Shown here: in pieces, positions 16,928 to 25,524 of the stretch
Layout: each line of letters starts with the position of its first letter
Position numbering within the stretch: position 1 is the stretch's first letter
Source: BP-464 sp963825415
GTDB lineage: Bacteria > Actinomycetota > Thermoleophilia > Solirubrobacterales > Solirubrobacteraceae
Direction of reading: 5' to 3'
Assembly: GCA_963825415.1 (NCBI GenBank)
Contig: CAWGTD010000003.1
Location: 124,001-188,000 of the forward strand
Length of the DNA: 64,000 nt
Position numbers and translations under genes: made by a program
The notes under the pieces: model-generated
Told to the model about the DNA's origin: nothing
What the model saw: the letters and a program-made list of their open reading frames with translations, nothing else
Database searches by the model: none

Positions 16928-18753
16928 ATGACCGACGTCTTCGACGCCCCCACGACCAAGCTGCCGACCACGCCCGCCGAGCCGGCGGCCGCGGCGGGCG
17001 GCGACGTGCCGCAGCTAGCCACCGACGTGGAGCTGATCGGGCTGTTCGAGGACTCCGGCTTCAAGGAGCCGCCGTGCATCGCGCGGCGCAGCGACGGGCA
17101 GATCGTCCAGCTCGCCCCGCTGCTGTTCGCGCTGGCCGAGCAGGTCGACGGCAAGCGCGACGTCGATCAGATCGCCGAGGCGTTCAGCGAACGCATCGAG
17201 CGTGGGGTCGACGCGGCAATGGTCCAGGAGCTGCTGGACGAGCAGCTGCGGCCGCTGGGCATCGTCCAGCTTGCCGAGGGCCACACCGGTCAGCTCTCCA
17301 AGCTCGACCCCCTGCTGGCGCTGCGGTTCCGGGCGCGTGTCCTACCGGCGCGGCTCGTCCACTCGATCACCACGGTCTTCAAGCCCCTGTTCGCACCGCC
17401 GGTACTGGCGCTGGCGCTGCTGGCCTTCGCCGCACTCGACGTCTGGCTGTTCGGCGTGCACGGCATCAGCCAGGGCCTGCGCCACGTGCTCTATCAGCCG
17501 ACCTGGCTGCTCGCGCTGCTCGGCGGCGTCGTGCTCGCGACCGCCTTCCACGAGATCGGCCACGCCAGCGCCGTCCGCTACGGCGGCGCGCGCCCGGGCG
17601 TCATGGGCGTGGGCATCTACATCGTCTGGCCGGCCTTCTACACCGACATCACCGACGCCTACCGCCTGGGCAAGTGGGGCCGCTTGCGCGCCGACACCGG
17701 CGGGATGTACTTCAACGCGCTGTTCGCGCTGGCGATCGGCGGCGCCTACGCCCTCACCGGCCTGGAGCCGCTCCTGCTTCTGATCGTGCTCCAGAACTTC
17801 GCGATCATCCAGCAGTCGCTGCCGTTCCTGCGCCTCGACGGCTACTACATCATCAGCGACCTCACCGGCGTGCCGGACATGTTCAGCCGCATCAAGCCGG
17901 TGCTGCGCAGCCTGATCCCGGGCCGCCCGGCCGACGAGCGCGTCACCGAGCTCAAGCCCTGGGTGCGCTGGGTCGTCACCGCGTACGTGCTGACCGTCAT
18001 CCCGGTCCTCGGCCTCGCGATCCTGCTGATGGTCGTGCACGCGCCGCGCGCGTTCGCCACCGCATACGACTCGGTGGCGCTGCACTACCAGCACGCCGGG
18101 CCGGCGTTCCGCGACGGCAAGACGCTGGCCGGGGTCATGGACGTCGTGCAGATGCTCGTCCTCGTGCTGCCTGGCGCGGGCCTGATCTACACCGTCGTCA
18201 AGCTCGGCCGCCAGGCCGGGCCGGCCGCGTGGCGCTGGTCGTCCGGCAGCGCCTGGAAGCGCCCGGTGCTTGCCATGGCGACCGCGGGCGCGGCGGCCGG
18301 CCTCGCCTTCCTGTGGTGGCCGCACGACTCCTACCGGCCGATCCAGCCCGGCGAGCGCGGCACGCTCGTCTCGGCGGTGCGCAGCCTGCGCGACGTGCCG
18401 AGCGGCCATGCGGCGCTCACGCCGACACGCGCACGCGAGCTCCAGGGCGCGCCGCTGCGCTCGAAGCGCACGACGACTTCGCGGGAGCGCTCCGGCGGCT
18501 CGACGGAGGAGGGCAGCGGCGGTGGCTCGCACGTGCGGACGGCACCCGAGACGGTCACCGAGCCGGGCACCGTCACGCCCGAGGAGGACACCACGGCCGA
18601 GACCGAAGAGCCCACGGTGACCGAGGAAGCCCCGCCCGCCACCACCACGCCGACGCCGACCACCACCACGCCCGCACCGACGACGACCACGCCGACCCAG
18701 ACCACCCCGACCCAGACCACCCCGACCAGACCACGACAACCCCCACCCCATGA
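16928..18753 (+). CDS. PqqD-like / M50 membrane zinc metalloprotease (one frameshift near the 3' end)
   Basis: About 608 aa. Residues 30-115 look like a PqqD-type domain (RRSDGQIVQLAPLLFALAEQ, VDQIAEAFSERIERGV), the fold used by RiPP systems to bind leader peptides. A multi-pass membrane core follows with the zinc motif HEIGH (His208, Glu209, His212) and a third ligand candidate Asp304 in LRLDGYYIISDL, as in putative peptide zinc metalloproteases. The C-terminus is a long Thr/Pro tail. Around 18727 one C appears missing in a run of ACCCAGACC units; restoring it lets the frame end at TGA 18753, overlapping the next ATG. Without the correction the frame runs on to 20293 through two other genes. 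Likely role: recognising and cleaving the upstream peptides at the membrane. Confidence 0.8.
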
Positions 18754-19508
18754 GCCCATTCCTCAGACGCCGACCGCTCGCCTTCCTCGTCACCCTCGTG
18801 CTGGCCGCGGGTGCGGCCACCGGCGCGGCCGCCGGCGGCGCGGCAGCCGGCCAGGACTCCTCGGCAATCGCGATCAACACCAAGGACAACTCCTCGGTCT
18901 TCCGGCTGACCTTCGCGATCCGCAAGGTCGTGGGCGACACCGTCGACAACGAGAACGCGGCCGTCGCCTACGCGAGTTGCACCGCTTGCCAGACCGTGGC
19001 GATCTCGATCCAGATCCTGCTGATCCAGGGCTCGCCGACGACCTTCACGCCGACGAACATCGCGCTGGCGCTCAACGAGAACTGCACGCTGTGCGACACG
19101 CTCGCGACGGCGTACCAGTTCGCGGTCGGCATCGGCACGAAGCTGAAGTTCACGCACGACGGGCGACGGGCGATCGCCGACATCCACAAGCAGCTCGAGC
19201 GCCTGCGCAAGTCGGACCTCTCGGGGCCCGAGATCCAAAACCAGGTCGACGGGCTGATGGACCAGCTCTCCGGGGTGCTCGCCACCGAGCTCGTCGGCGT
19301 CGAGCCGAAGCCGAAGCCGAAGCCCGCGCCTCGCGAGCCGTCGGAGACCACGCCGGCCGAGGCGCCGCCGGCCCCGACCACGGAGACGACCGAGACGACC
19401 GAACCACCGGCGACGACCGAGACCACGCCGCCGCCGGAGACCACCACCGAGCCGCCGACCACGACCGAGACCACGCCGCCGGAGACGACCACCACGACGA
19501 CGCCGTGA
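18750..19508 (+). CDS. Secreted Cys-pair protein with Thr/Pro/Glu-rich tail
   Basis: A 252 aa protein with an N-terminal hydrophobic export segment (residues about 10-32, AFLVTLVLAAGAATGAAAGG). The central domain has NENAAVAYASCTACQTVAI and later TNIALALNENCTLCDTLATA, giving two CxxC pairs. A helical section (IHKQLERLRKSDLSGPEIQN) precedes an approximately 80-residue tail of TTE and TTP repeats. It overlaps the protease stop (ATGA) and the next start (GTGA), so it belongs to the same operon. I do not recognise a named family. The NIALALNEN segment resembles NAALALN in the peptides, so it may be a partner or a large substrate. Confidence 0.75.
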   Translation: MSPFLRRRPLAFLVTLVLAAGAATGAAAGGAAAGQDSSAIAINTKDNSSVFRLTFAIRKVVGDTVDNENAAVAYASCTACQTVAISIQILLIQGSPTTFTPTNIALALNENCTLCDTLATAYQFAVGIGTKLKFTHDGRRAIADIHKQLERLRKSDLSGPEIQNQVDGLMDQLSGVLATELVGVEPKPKPKPAPREPSETTPAEAPPAPTTETTETTEPPATTETTPPPETTTEPPTTTETTPPETTTTTTP

Positions 19509-20293
19509 TCCGCCGCTCGCTCGCCCTCGCCACGGCCGTCACGGTGCTCGCAGCCGCCGGCTGCGGCGGCTCGGACGGCCCGGCCGACCTGGCCGACCGG
19601 GCGGGCCGCAACATCGGCAAGGTCCGCAGCGGCGAGCTGCACCTGCGCTTCACGCTCGACGCCGGCCCCGGTTCGACCGTCGGGGTGGACGTCGCGGGCC
19701 CCTTCTCGCTTTCGAGCTCGCGGCCGCTGCCGGCGCTCGACGTGCGCTACACCCAGCTCGCCGGCACCAAGAGCACGAGCGCGTCGCTGATCTCGACCGG
19801 CACCGACGCCTACCTGCGGACCACGAGCGGCGTGACCAAGCTGACCGCCGAGCAGGTGGCTCCACTGCGCGCCGTCGTGGGCGGCGAGAGCGGCACCGGC
19901 CTGTCGCTCGACCTCGGATCCTGGCTGCGCGACGCAAGCCGCACGGACGGGCCCGAGATCGAGGGCCAGGCGACCGACCGGATAGACGGTGCGATGGACG
20001 CGGGCAAGGCGATCTCCGACCTCGTGGCCGCGGGCCGTGGGGCACCCGGCGGCGCGGCTGCGGTCCAGGAGATCGATCGCCTGCGCGACAGCGTGTCCCG
20101 TGCGCGGATGAGCGTGCTCGCCGGCCGTAGCGACCACCTCCTGCGGCGTTTGCGCGCCACGATCACCTTCTCCCTGCCCGAGCCGTTGCGCAGCCAGACC
20201 AAAGGCCGCGACCAGCTGACAGCCGACTTCACGCTGGTGATTGGGCGCCCCAACCGCCCGATCGCCGTCCCGGCGGCGCCCTCGGGGCGATGA
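19505..20293 (+). CDS. Lipoprotein, LppX/LprG-like
   Basis: A 262 aa protein starting at GTG 19505, overlapping the previous stop. The signal sequence ends in lipobox LAAAGC, so the mature protein should be lipid-anchored at the outer face of the membrane. The rest (VRSGELHLRFTLDAGPGST, PALDVRYTQLAG, GTDAYLRTTSGVTKL) fits the LppX/LprAFG pattern of a half-barrel lipid-binding lipoprotein. It is the last gene of the peptide/protease operon and is followed by a hairpin pair. Confidence 0.75.
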   Translation: MIRRSLALATAVTVLAAAGCGGSDGPADLADRAGRNIGKVRSGELHLRFTLDAGPGSTVGVDVAGPFSLSSSRPLPALDVRYTQLAGTKSTSASLISTGTDAYLRTTSGVTKLTAEQVAPLRAVVGGESGTGLSLDLGSWLRDASRTDGPEIEGQATDRIDGAMDAGKAISDLVAAGRGAPGGAAAVQEIDRLRDSVSRARMSVLAGRSDHLLRRLRATITFSLPEPLRSQTKGRDQLTADFTLVIGRPNRPIAVPAAPSGR

Positions 20294-20309
20294 CGCCGCC
20301 GGGCGCGAG

Positions 20310-20348
20310 TCTCACGCTGCGTGAGAAAACGGCCCGCTACGGCGGGCC
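20310..20348 (+). terminator. Two adjacent hairpins after the lipoprotein gene
   Basis: TCTCACG-CTG-CGTGAGA (20310-20326) is followed after AAAAC by GGCCCGC-TACG-GCGGGCC (20331-20348). Both stems are perfect 7 bp pairings, beginning 17 nt after the stop at 20293. No T-run follows. The position fits the end of the 15.8-20.3 kb operon; the first palindrome could also be an operator for the sigma-factor gene. Confidence 0.6.
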
Positions 20349-20427
20349 CTGGCTACCCTGATCAGGCACGCCGTTGCCCGCAACTCCCACCGTCGGCAGC
20401 GGTTTCAGCGCCTGGAGAGCAGAACCC

Positions 20428-21873
20428 GTGGAAGCCGCAACAGTCAAGCATCACAGCGCTGCCGCCCTGCGCGGGCCCACGCCCCTGCTTCGACTCGCCG
20501 GCGACGAGAAGCTCGTCGAGCTGACGCGCCGCGGCCATCCGGCGGCGTTCGAGGCGCTCGTCGCTCGCTACCAGGCTCGGCTGCTGGCTTTCTGCCGCCA
20601 CATGGTCAGCTCGCGCGAGGACGCCGAGGACGTCCTGCAGGAGGTCTTCGCCGCCTCGTTCAACGCGATGATCGCCGACGACCGGCCGATCAACGTGCGC
20701 CCGTGGCTGTACCGCATCGCGCGCAACCGCAGCCTGAACCACCTGCGGCGCACCCAGGCCGTCGGTGTGGACTCCATGGACATCCACGTGGCCGAGCACG
20801 GGACGACCACGGCCGAGAAGGTCCACCGCCGCGAGGACTTCCGCCTGCTGGTTGCCGACGTGCAGACGCTGCCCGAGACCCAGCGCACCGCGCTGCTGCT
20901 GCGCGAGATCGACGCGCTGAGCTACGAGCAGATCTCCGAGGCGATGGACACCACCGTCCCCGCCGTGAAGTCGCTGCTGGTGCGCGCTCGCGTCTCGCTC
21001 GCCGAGGCCGCCGAGGCACGCACGATGACCTGCGACGAGGTGCGCGAGGAGCTCGGCGCGGTGGCCGAGGGCCTGCGCCAGCGCTCGACGCCGCCGGTGC
21101 GCCGCCACGTGCGCCAGTGCGATCGCTGCTCTGGGTTCCGGCGTCAGCTGCGCGACACCAACAAGGCGCTGGCCGCCGTCTTCCCGGTCGGTCCCCTGCT
21201 CTTCATGAAGAAGGCGCTGCTCGCCCACCTCGGCACGACCGCCAGCGCGGGCGGCGCGGCAGCCACGACCGCGACCGCCGGCGGCGCCGCGGGCGGCGCG
21301 AGCGCCCTTTCGGCCGGCGTGACAGCAGTCGCCACCAAGACCGCCGCCGGCCTCGCCGCCGCCGCGATCGTCACCGCGGGCGCGGTCGAGGTCCAGCACG
21401 CTCAGCGACCGCACCACATCGCGCGTGCCGTCGCCGCCGCCCCGGCCGCACCCGTCCAGCCGATCGCGCCCGTCGTCGTCGCGTCGCGGCCGCAGACGAT
21501 CAGCAAGCCCAAGTCCGAGGTCTCCGCCAAGCCGGCGCGCGCCGAGAAGCCCGAGAAGACCGCGGCGGTCACGACGCCCGCGGTGGTGCCCGTGCCTCCG
21601 GTCGTGGCCACCGACCCCGAGGTGACGACCACCACGCCGTCCGGCCCGCCCACGGAGGGCTCGGACACCAGCGCGCTGCCACCCCAGCAGCCGGGCACGA
21701 CCGAGAGCGGCGGCATCGTCGCTCCCGAGGAACCGCCGGCGAGCGCCGGCCCGGCGCCCGAGCTGCAGCCGCAGCCCGAGCCGCAGGCGCAGGCGCAGTC
21801 GCAGCCGGCACCCGAGCAGGCGGCCGCGCCCGGCCCGCAGGCCGGCGCCGCCAGCGCAGCTCCGACCCAGTAG
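20428..21873 (+). CDS. ECF sigma factor fused to a zinc-finger anti-sigma and membrane segment
   Basis: A 481 aa protein. Region 2 covers SREDAEDVLQEVFAASFNAM and RPWLYRIARNRSLNHLRR; region 4 covers LPETQRTALLLREI and SYEQISEAMDTTVPAVKSLL. Immediately after comes an anti-sigma zinc finger (TCDEVREELG ... HVRQCDRC, matching H-x3-C-x2-C). A hydrophobic segment (TAAGLAAAAIVTAGAVEV) then leads to a long Pro/Ala/Gln-rich extracellular part. Sigma and anti-sigma in one chain implies release by cleavage or conformational change. The GTG at 20428 is preceded by GGAGAG; a TTG at 20374 is an alternative start. It lies directly downstream of the peptide operon. Confidence 0.85.
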   Translation: MEAATVKHHSAAALRGPTPLLRLAGDEKLVELTRRGHPAAFEALVARYQARLLAFCRHMVSSREDAEDVLQEVFAASFNAMIADDRPINVRPWLYRIARNRSLNHLRRTQAVGVDSMDIHVAEHGTTTAEKVHRREDFRLLVADVQTLPETQRTALLLREIDALSYEQISEAMDTTVPAVKSLLVRARVSLAEAAEARTMTCDEVREELGAVAEGLRQRSTPPVRRHVRQCDRCSGFRRQLRDTNKALAAVFPVGPLLFMKKALLAHLGTTASAGGAAATTATAGGAAGGASALSAGVTAVATKTAAGLAAAAIVTAGAVEVQHAQRPHHIARAVAAAPAAPVQPIAPVVVASRPQTISKPKSEVSAKPARAEKPEKTAAVTTPAVVPVPPVVATDPEVTTTTPSGPPTEGSDTSALPPQQPGTTESGGIVAPEEPPASAGPAPELQPQPEPQAQAQSQPAPEQAAAPGPQAGAASAAPTQ

Positions 21874-21876
21874 CGC

Positions 21877-22206
21877 TCAGCCGATCCGGTCGCCCGGCTG
21901 CGAGCCCTCGTCGGGCGTGAGCAGCAGGACCGGATGGTCGTCGGCCACGGCGCCGAGGACCAGGACCTCCGAGCGGACCGGCCCGATCTGGCGCGGCGGG
22001 AAGTTCACCACGCCGACCACGAGGCGGCCGTCGAGCTCCTCCCGCGTGTAGTTGGTGATCTGCGCCGAGGAGCGCTTCAGCCCGATCTCGGGGCCGAAGT
22101 CGACGGTCAGCTTCCAGGCCGGCTTGCGCGCCTCGGGGAAGTCCTCGATCTCCACCACGCGCCCGACCCGCATGTCGACGGCCATGAAGTCGTCGAAGGA
22201 GATCAT
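21877..22206 (-). CDS. CsaA-like tRNA-binding-domain protein
   Basis: A 109 aa OB-fold protein (DFMAVDMRVGRVVEIEDFPE, SSAQITNYTREELDGRLVVG, NFPPRQIGPVRSEVLVLGA). Length and motifs match CsaA, a small homodimer related to the C-terminal tRNA-binding domain of MetRS and proposed as an export chaperone. Its ATG overlaps the stop of the R2lox-like gene (ATGA), so the two form an operon. Confidence 0.9.
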   Translation of the reverse strand: MISFDDFMAVDMRVGRVVEIEDFPEARKPAWKLTVDFGPEIGLKRSSAQITNYTREELDGRLVVGVVNFPPRQIGPVRSEVLVLGAVADDHPVLLLTPDEGSQPGDRIG

Positions 22207-23132
22207 CACGCAGCGGCGAGCAGGCCGATGACCTTCATGCGGCGCTCGAGCGCCTGCGCGGCGAACGCCTGGGTCTGCGCGGGGGACGAGCCGAAGATCG
22301 GCACGTCGTCCGGATGGTCGGCCGGGATCCACTTGGGCCGCAGCACGCCGCGGGCCACCGGGAGCGTCTCGGCCAGCGTGCGCTGGATCGCCTGGGCGTA
22401 ACGCGGGTCGCGCTGCGCCATCTCGCGCAGGAAACGCGCGCCGAAGGCGACGTGGCGGTGCTCGTCGCGCGCGACCTTGGTGAACCCGGCCACGAAGCCC
22501 GGCAGCGTGCCCTGCTGCTCGTTGTAGTCGGTGATGAAGTGCTGGCCGGTCAGCGCGAGCATCCCCTCGATCACCATGTGGTAGAGCGTCACGAACTCGA
22601 CGACGGTCTCGAGGTCGGAGGGCTCGGCGGCGATCCGGTCGGTCTTGGTCTTGAGCATCTCGTCGAAGAGGACCTCGAACTCCGGGTTGACGTGCACGCT
22701 GGTCTCCTCCAGCCGGGCCTCCAGGTCGTCGGACTCGAGCAGGCCGACCTCCTCGTAGAAGCGGTCGAAGAAGACCACGTGGCGCGCCTCGTCGGCCACC
22801 TGCGTGGCCAGGAAGATCCGCATGTCCTCGTCGGGCACGGCACGCACGAGCGGCCCGAGCTCGGCGGCGACACGCTGCTCGCCGATGAAGAACGACGACA
22901 GCCCCGTCATGCGGATGACCCGCTCCTCGGGATCGATGCGCTCGTGCCAGTCGATCCGATCCTGGGTGAAGTCGAGGTCCTGGACGGCCCACTGCTGGCG
23001 CTCCCACAGCGAGTACAGATCGCGGTAGCTGAGGAGGTTGACCTCGCCCCTGTCGGCCCCCTCCTGCAGCGCAGGATCGGTGGTCGCGCGGAAGTCGAGG
23101 CGGTCGGTGCGAGCGGAGCCGATGTCGGTCAT
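22206..23132 (-). CDS. R2-like ligand-binding oxidase (ferritin-like)
   Basis: A 308 aa ferritin-fold protein resembling ribonucleotide reductase R2 and especially R2lox. Metal-ligand motifs in order are FFIGEQRVAAEL, VADEARHVVFFDRF, HMVIEGMLALTGQHF and ARDEHRHVAFGARF, supplying the glutamates and histidines of a Mn/Fe or Fe/Fe centre. R2lox proteins bind a fatty-acid-like ligand and form an internal Tyr-Val crosslink; the physiological substrate is not established. The R2 tyrosyl-radical role is not implied, since no class I R1 gene is near. Confidence 0.8.
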   Translation of the reverse strand: MTDIGSARTDRLDFRATTDPALQEGADRGEVNLLSYRDLYSLWERQQWAVQDLDFTQDRIDWHERIDPEERVIRMTGLSSFFIGEQRVAAELGPLVRAVPDEDMRIFLATQVADEARHVVFFDRFYEEVGLLESDDLEARLEETSVHVNPEFEVLFDEMLKTKTDRIAAEPSDLETVVEFVTLYHMVIEGMLALTGQHFITDYNEQQGTLPGFVAGFTKVARDEHRHVAFGARFLREMAQRDPRYAQAIQRTLAETLPVARGVLRPKWIPADHPDDVPIFGSSPAQTQAFAAQALERRMKVIGLLAAA

Positions 23133-23235
23133 GGCGCGACGATACCGAGCCGACTGGCTGCGTGGCCAGTCGGCGCTTCAGCGCGCCAGGTTCCGGCCGA
23201 TTAACGAGGGCGCAGATGACGCATCGCCCGAAGCC

Positions 23236-23499
23236 ATGGACCTTTCGCAGCAGATTGCTCAGCTTCGCCGTCCTGTCCACTACGACGCTGTTCGCCGTCG
23301 CCTGTGGATCTGTGGTCAGCGCTGCCACCATGGCGCGACGGGCGCGGTCCTGACCGCCGTCGCCGGCGCCGCACTGCTCGCCTCCGCCGCACGCACCACC
23401 CGCTGTCTGACCCTCGTGGCCACGGGCTCGCTGCTCATGGCGCACGACTGGAAGGACCGCCCGATGTGGTTCGAGCGGGGCTTCGGGACCCAGGCCTAG
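23236..23499 (+). CDS. Small hypothetical protein with one membrane segment
   Basis: An 87 aa frame beginning MDLSQQIAQLRRPVHYDAVR and containing RRLWICGQRCHHGATGAVL, a hydrophobic section of about 20 residues and the end HDWKDRPMWFERGFGTQA. There is no clear Shine-Dalgarno site, but residue composition is normal and the antisense frames are poorer. Function unknown. It is convergent with the UPF0173 gene, with 6 bp between stops. Confidence 0.5.
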   Translation: MDLSQQIAQLRRPVHYDAVRRRLWICGQRCHHGATGAVLTAVAGAALLASAARTTRCLTLVATGSLLMAHDWKDRPMWFERGFGTQA

Positions 23500-23505
23500 C
23501 CGCGG

Positions 23506-24189
23506 CTACAGCTCGTGCGCGTCGCCCGGCGCCAGGACGGCGACCTCGGCGATGCCCGCCTGCTGGACGTCGGACTTGAACGCCTGGGCGTCGGTCTCGA
23601 TCGGCGGGAACGTGTCGTAGTGGCAGGGGACCACGAGGTCGGCGGCGACCAGGCGCGCCGCCTCGACGGCGTCGAAGCGGTCCATCGTGTAGTGGCCGCC
23701 GATGCAGACCAGCGCGGCGTCGAGTCGTCCGCGCTTGTTGGCCAGCTGGAGGTCGCTGAACAAGGCGGTGTCGCCGAGGTGGTAGACGCGCTTGCCCCCC
23801 ATCTCGATGACCAGCCCGGCGGGGGTGTTGACCGTGCCCTTCGGCGTCGTCGACGTGTGCCACGCCGGCGTCAGGCGAACCGAGCCCCAGTCGAACTCGA
23901 CGGTTCCGCCCAGATTCGGGTCGCGTACGTCGTGATCCTCCCCGAGGTCCGAGCCGATCTCACCGGCGAGCTCGACGATGGCGACCACGGGAGCACCGGT
24001 GCGCTTGGCGATCGCCACGGTGTCACCGATGTGATCGGCATGGCCGTGCGTGAGCAGGATGGCGTCGGCGGCCACCTCGTCGGCCGTGGCAGCCGCCTTC
24101 GGGTTACCGGTGAGGAACGGGTCGATGAGAACGGTGGTGCCCTCGTGCTCGAGCGCGAAGGCGGCGTGACCCAGGAATCGGATGTTCAT
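23506..24189 (-). CDS. UPF0173 metal-dependent hydrolase (metallo-beta-lactamase fold)
   Basis: A 227 aa protein of the UlaG-like/UPF0173 family. It starts MNIRFLGHAAFALEHEGTTV and carries the metal motif LLTHGHADHIGDT (HxHxDH), with later ligands in PAWHTST and GDTALFSD. The family hydrolyses unknown ester or lactone substrates. The ATG at 24189 overlaps the stop of the preceding short gene (ATGA). Confidence 0.88.
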   Translation of the reverse strand: MNIRFLGHAAFALEHEGTTVLIDPFLTGNPKAAATADEVAADAILLTHGHADHIGDTVAIAKRTGAPVVAIVELAGEIGSDLGEDHDVRDPNLGGTVEFDWGSVRLTPAWHTSTTPKGTVNTPAGLVIEMGGKRVYHLGDTALFSDLQLANKRGRLDAALVCIGGHYTMDRFDAVEAARLVAADLVVPCHYDTFPPIETDAQAFKSDVQQAGIAEVAVLAPGDAHEL

Positions 24190-24516
24190 CGGTTGTCTCC
24201 CTTGAAGAGCTCGTTGGACAGCTCCAGGCCGACCGCGACGCCCACCAGCATCCCGAGGCGTGTCTCCTCGGCCACCAGGGTGCGGACCGCGGTGGCCCGT
24301 TCGACGGGGTCGATCGACCCCGGCCGCGCGTTCGACCTGGCCCGCATGCGCCTCGCCGAACCAGCCGCCCGCATGCAGCGCCTCGTCGAGGATGCGCTGA
24401 AGCCCCGGCGCCGCATGGGTGACGATCTCCTGGGCGTGGGCGAAACGGTCGGGGTCGTCCGACAGCGCCGAGACGGCGGCGTCGACCTCTACATCGGTGA
24501 AGCGACGGTCGGGCAC
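24186..24516 (-). CDS. Hypothetical protein, one frameshift
   Basis: The first half, from GTG 24516 (PDRRFTDVEVDAAVSALSDD ... LHAGGWFGEAH), is in one frame. The second half (DPVERATAVRTLVAEETRLG, ending LSNELFKGDNR and TGA at 24186) is in another. The switch lies near 24330 and equals one extra base. Joined, this is an approximately 109 aa helical protein with no motif that I recognise. It is coupled to the UPF0173 gene by an ATGA overlap. Confidence 0.55.
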
Positions 24517-24556
24517 GGACGTCCGTGACCCTACCGCCGCCTCCCCGGCGTGGCGC

Positions 24557-25045
24557 TCAGCCCTCGGCGCAGTCGGCGATGCCGATGCGGGTGGCGATCG
24601 CGTCGGACTTCTTGTCGCGCGCGTCGGCCTTCTCGCCCGCGGCCTTCAGCCCCGCCTCGTCCTCGTCGGCGGCCGCCTGCTTGAGCTCGTCGACGGTCTC
24701 ACCGAGCTCGTCGCCGTAGGCCAGCCACTGGTTGAAGTCCGCCTTGAACTCCGCGGGCGGCTCGAGCTCGCGGAGCTTGGCCAGCGCATCGTCGGTGATC
24801 TTCAGCGCCTTGTCGGCGTACGGCGCGATGTCGTCGAAGCCCGAGGGCGTGCCGAGCTTCTCGATGTCGGCGTTGTGCTGCTTGCAGATCGCGTTGGCCT
24901 GCGACTGGAAGTCGGACTTCGAGAGCGCGCTGGAGTTGTCGCCACCGCCCCCACCGCTCTTGTTGTCGTCGCCGCCGCCGCAACCGGCGATGGCGAGGGC
25001 GAGCGCGGCGAGCATCGGAGTGGTGCGGCGGAGGGAGAAGGTCAT
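24557..25045 (-). CDS. Lipoprotein, paralogue of the adjacent lipoprotein
   Basis: A 162 aa protein with signal peptide and lipobox AIAGCGGG, then a Gly/Asp linker and a helical domain starting SDFQSQANAICKQHNADIEK. GFDDIAPYADKALKITDDAL aligns with TEIAPYIAKALPILSETVDR of the neighbouring gene, so the two are tandem paralogues. A cysteine near the start and one at the end (IADCAEG) may pair. Function unknown. Confidence 0.75.
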   Translation of the reverse strand: MTFSLRRTTPMLAALALAIAGCGGGDDNKSGGGGGDNSSALSKSDFQSQANAICKQHNADIEKLGTPSGFDDIAPYADKALKITDDALAKLRELEPPAEFKADFNQWLAYGDELGETVDELKQAAADEDEAGLKAAGEKADARDKKSDAIATRIGIADCAEG

Positions 25046-25061
25046 GGCGCGAAGACTACGT

Positions 25062-25524
25062 TCAGCTGACCGCGCAGGACTCCAGCCTGGCGCGGCGCGC
25101 GAGGTCGTCGGTGCTCGAACCGGTCCGCGCGGCCTCGCCGAGCAGCCGCTGCACGGCTGCGCCGTCGGCGCGCGCGGCGGCGTTGCGAAGGTCCAGCGCC
25201 CGCTTGCGGGTGGTTCGCATCGCGGCCGAGGTAGCGCCCGTATGCCTCGTCGAGGTCCTTCGGCGGGCGCAGCTTGCCGAGGCGGTCGACGGTCTCGGAG
25301 AGGATCGGCAGCGCCTTGGCGATGTAGGGCGCGATCTCGGTCAGCTCGTCCGGGCGGCCGAGCGCCCCGATCCGCTTCGTGTAGCTCGCGCAGATCGCGT
25401 CGCCGCGCTGCTTGTAGGCCGCCTCGGAGAGCCGCGGCCCGCCGTCGGAGTCGTCGCCGCCGCACGCCGCGAGCGTCAGGGCGCACGCGACGGCGAATGC
25501 TGTCGCGACGCGGGTGCGGCTCAC
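25062..25524 (-). CDS. Lipoprotein, tandem paralogue, one frameshift
   Basis: From GTG 25524: signal peptide with lipobox LTLAACGG, then AYKQRGDAICASYTKRIGAL and IAPYIAKALPILSETVDRL. After YGRYLGRDA the annotated frame degenerates; shifting one base near 25225 gives MRTTRKRALDLRNAAARADG and ends RLESCAVS at TGA 25062. The total length is 3n+1, so one extra base is implied. The gene overlaps the rhomboid stop (GTGA). Confidence 0.65.

Noticed and set aside
18640..18740. DNA tandem repeat or CRISPR-like array
   Set aside because: The repeats are short ACC-rich codons encoding a Thr/Pro tail, with no spacers.
16928..20293. One 1121-residue fusion of protease, middle gene and lipoprotein
   Set aside because: After about 18727 the frame is His/Arg-rich nonsense antiparallel to a well-formed secreted protein in another frame, and becomes sensible again only at the lipoprotein start. 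A missing C in a repeat explains it better.
22206..23132. Class I ribonucleotide reductase beta subunit
   Set aside because: The motifs fit R2lox better, and no nrdA/nrdE gene is nearby.
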